Of a DNA stretch of 10,041 nucleotides, positions 8,993-10,041 are shown in pieces; the stretch's first letter is position 1; each line of letters begins with the position of its first letter. Under the pieces are notes generated by a model. That model worked only from the letters and a program-made list of their open reading frames with translations. It made no database searches and was not told the origin of the DNA. The translations under genes and the position numbers were made by a program. Origin of the DNA: Clostridiales bacterium (GTDB taxonomy: Bacteria; Bacillota; Clostridia; Christensenellales; DUVY01); NCBI GenBank assembly GCA_031290295.1, contig JAITNT010000275.1, forward strand, positions 1-10,041, read 5' to 3'.

Positions 8993-9058
8993 TGATGCTT
9001 AAAGACCGCAGTTCGCTAGCATATTTTATGCAAAAATGCAAAAATCGTCCGCAATCTC

Positions 9059-9087
9059 TTGTAAAAATTTTAATAATAATATATACT
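9059..9087 (+). promoter_or_regulatory. Likely sigma-A/sigma-70 promoter of acpP
   Basis: TTGTAA at 9059-9064 resembles the -35 box and TATACT at 9082-9087 resembles the -10 box, with the ideal 17-base spacing and a very AT-rich spacer. The start of transcription would be near 9094, giving a short leader of about 30 bases before acpP. Tandem ATGCAAAA units lie just upstream and a dyad overlaps the -10 box. No transcript data are available, so the call rests on matching and spacing. Confidence 0.7.
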
Positions 9088-9125
9088 AATATCGATAATT
9101 ATATATTAATCACGGAGGAAACACA

Positions 9126-9365
9126 ATGTCTAAATCTTTTGAAACGGTACAAAAACTTTTGGCGGAACAGCTTCACATAGCCGATGCTAGCATAATAAAA
9201 CCCGAAACCGATATAACCCGCGACCTAAAAGCGGATTCGCTCGACCTCGCGGAAATGCTGCTCAACGTGGAAACCGTCTACAACGTCACCGTCCCTAACG
9301 AAGTCGCTATGAACATGAAAACTGTCAACGACCTCGTGTCGTTCCTGGATTCAACGCAGAAGTAG
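9126..9365 (+). CDS. acpP: Acyl carrier protein
   Basis: A 79-residue acidic carrier protein that holds growing acyl chains on 4'-phosphopantetheine, normally for type II fatty acid synthesis in the cytoplasm. The attachment site is Ser38 in DLKADSLDLAEM (33-44), and the usual four-helix length and the VPNE segment after helix II are present. Helix II is less acidic than in typical ACPs, reading LAEMLLNVETVYNV where most have MALEEEF-like sequence. The start at 9126 is supported by GGAGG at 9114-9118 with a 7-base spacer. The gene ends in tandem stops, TAG then TAA. It has its own promoter and terminator, so it is probably a single-gene unit unrelated to the amino acid cluster. No fabD, fabF, plsX or acpS is adjacent, so a specialised carrier role cannot be excluded from the sequence alone. 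Confidence 0.92.
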   Translation: MSKSFETVQKLLAEQLHIADASIIKPETDITRDLKADSLDLAEMLLNVETVYNVTVPNEVAMNMKTVNDLVSFLDSTQK

Positions 9366-9404
9366 TAAACGCCTATACCGTACAAAATAATACCGCCAAC
9401 AACC

Positions 9405-9440
9405 CGGCTGTCTCAATAAAACATGAGACAGCCGTTTTAT
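9405..9440 (+). terminator. Intrinsic terminator of acpP
   Basis: CGGCTGTCTCA (9405-9415) and TGAGACAGCCG (9424-9434) form a perfect 11-base stem with an 8-base loop, followed by TTTTAT. It lies 40 bases after the acpP stop. On the opposite strand no T run follows the stem, so it mainly serves acpP, although it sits between convergent genes and could partly block minus-strand transcription too. Confidence 0.9.
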
Positions 9441-9458
9441 AAGGTCTAACGCTTATTG

Positions 9459-10041
9459 CTACGCCAAAAACGGTATTTCCCGTTGCAGATATAACTCGTT
9501 GAAGGTCAGCGTTATTTCCTGTGCGGCGAACAACACCGTACGCCTTATAGTTACGGTGAGCTTAACGTCGGACTCTTTTTTGGCGCCGTAATAAAGCGAT
9601 ATCTGTTCGAGCGGGGCAATGCTCGGCAACGCGTTTTTTTGATAGATATAATTGCCGTCCCCGTCAAAAAGCGACGCGCCGCCTATAGCTATAATTCTGT
9701 CGCCGCTCTGAAAACGTCCCCCGTTAACCGCGCTCCATGTAATCGTCGAGGACAGCCCCGTCTTATCCACGACGAGGTAAGGCTTATCGAAGCTGTCCGC
9801 CGTTTCGGGCATTACCTTGACGGTAATTCCGAACTCGGGTTTTCGCAAGCTGTTCACCGGCGTATTCTTATTCAAATTATTAATAATATTATGATAGACC
9901 GCCAATGCCATATTAGAGGGATTAGCGTACCCGATATTGTCTATTTCCGTTTCGTCGGTCGCTTCGCGCACCGCCTTATAGGTATTCACTCCGACAAGCT
10001 TGCCGCCCATATCGATAAGCGCGCCGCCGGAATTGCCCGCA
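9459..10041 (-). CDS. HtrA/DegP-type trypsin-like serine protease, C-terminal part (partial)
   Basis: The frame is open to the right edge, so the gene begins outside the window; 193 residues are visible. They start with AGNSGGALID, the catalytic-serine motif of trypsin-like HtrA proteases (serine codon at 10029-10031), followed by GGKLVGVNT and a GYANPSNMALAV segment equivalent to the usual GFAIP strand. The catalytic His and Asp must lie beyond the edge. The remaining residues, about 68-180, look like a divergent PDZ domain, with FGITVKV at its start and SGDRIIAIGG near 113-122, and with extra loops. HtrA proteins usually act outside the cytoplasmic membrane on misfolded proteins; any membrane anchor or signal would be in the missing part. 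An in-frame ATG at 10010 is internal, not the start. It converges with acpP and shares no operon with the other genes. Confidence 0.85.
   Translation of the reverse strand, partial: AGNSGGALIDMGGKLVGVNTYKAVREATDETEIDNIGYANPSNMALAVYHNIINNLNKNTPVNSLRKPEFGITVKVMPETADSFDKPYLVVDKTGLSSTITWSAVNGGRFQSGDRIIAIGGASLFDGDGNYIYQKNALPSIAPLEQISLYYGAKKESDVKLTVTIRRTVLFAAQEITLTFNELYLQREIPFLA

Noticed and set aside
9095..9125. Riboswitch or long regulatory leader for acpP
   Set aside because: The predicted leader is only about 30 bases and AT-rich, too short for a known riboswitch.
8992..9180. Short frame of 62 codons between leuB and acpP
   Set aside because: It runs through the acpP promoter and ribosome site and into acpP in another frame; no ribosome site of its own and no recognisable domain.

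Overview
The window is almost entirely one long plus-strand gene string for branched-chain amino acid biosynthesis. In order it holds the 3' end of ilvB, then ilvN, ilvD, leuA, cimA, leuC, leuD and leuB (bases 1-8933). After a 192-base gap comes a separate small acyl carrier protein gene (acpP), then a strong hairpin terminator. A convergent minus-strand gene for an HtrA-type serine protease runs off the right edge. No tRNA, rRNA, CRISPR array, insertion sequence or phage gene was seen.

The genes are tightly packed. ilvB/ilvN and leuD/leuB overlap by 4 bases (ATGA). ilvN/ilvD, leuA/cimA and leuC/leuD are separated by 11-14 bases. Two larger gaps, 96 bases before leuA and 70 bases before leuC, split the string into ilvBND, leuA-cimA and leuCDB blocks. 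I see no terminator or convincing promoter in either gap, so a single transcript starting upstream of the window is the simplest reading.

The enzymes form a coherent pathway. IlvBN makes acetolactate or acetohydroxybutyrate and IlvD dehydrates the later dihydroxy acids. LeuA commits 2-ketoisovalerate to leucine, and LeuCD plus LeuB complete the chain extension. CimA condenses pyruvate with acetyl-CoA to citramalate, which LeuCD and LeuB can carry on to 2-oxobutyrate. That gives a threonine-independent route to isoleucine. The ketol-acid reductoisomerase gene (ilvC) and a transaminase (ilvE) are not in the window.

The organism looks like an anaerobic Firmicutes/Clostridia member with moderately high GC coding sequence, perhaps an uncultured gut clostridium. 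Support comes from strong Shine-Dalgarno sequences (AGGAG type), the clostridial style of LeuC (short, separate LeuC and LeuD subunits), the cimA-leu gene cluster and an AT-rich sigma-A type promoter before acpP. The lineage call is inference from gene style and is only moderately secure. On the whole this is a well-understood biosynthetic region. The points worth a second look are the leuA-cimA pairing, the missing ilvC, the promoter and symmetry in front of acpP, and the unusual PDZ-like tail of the protease.
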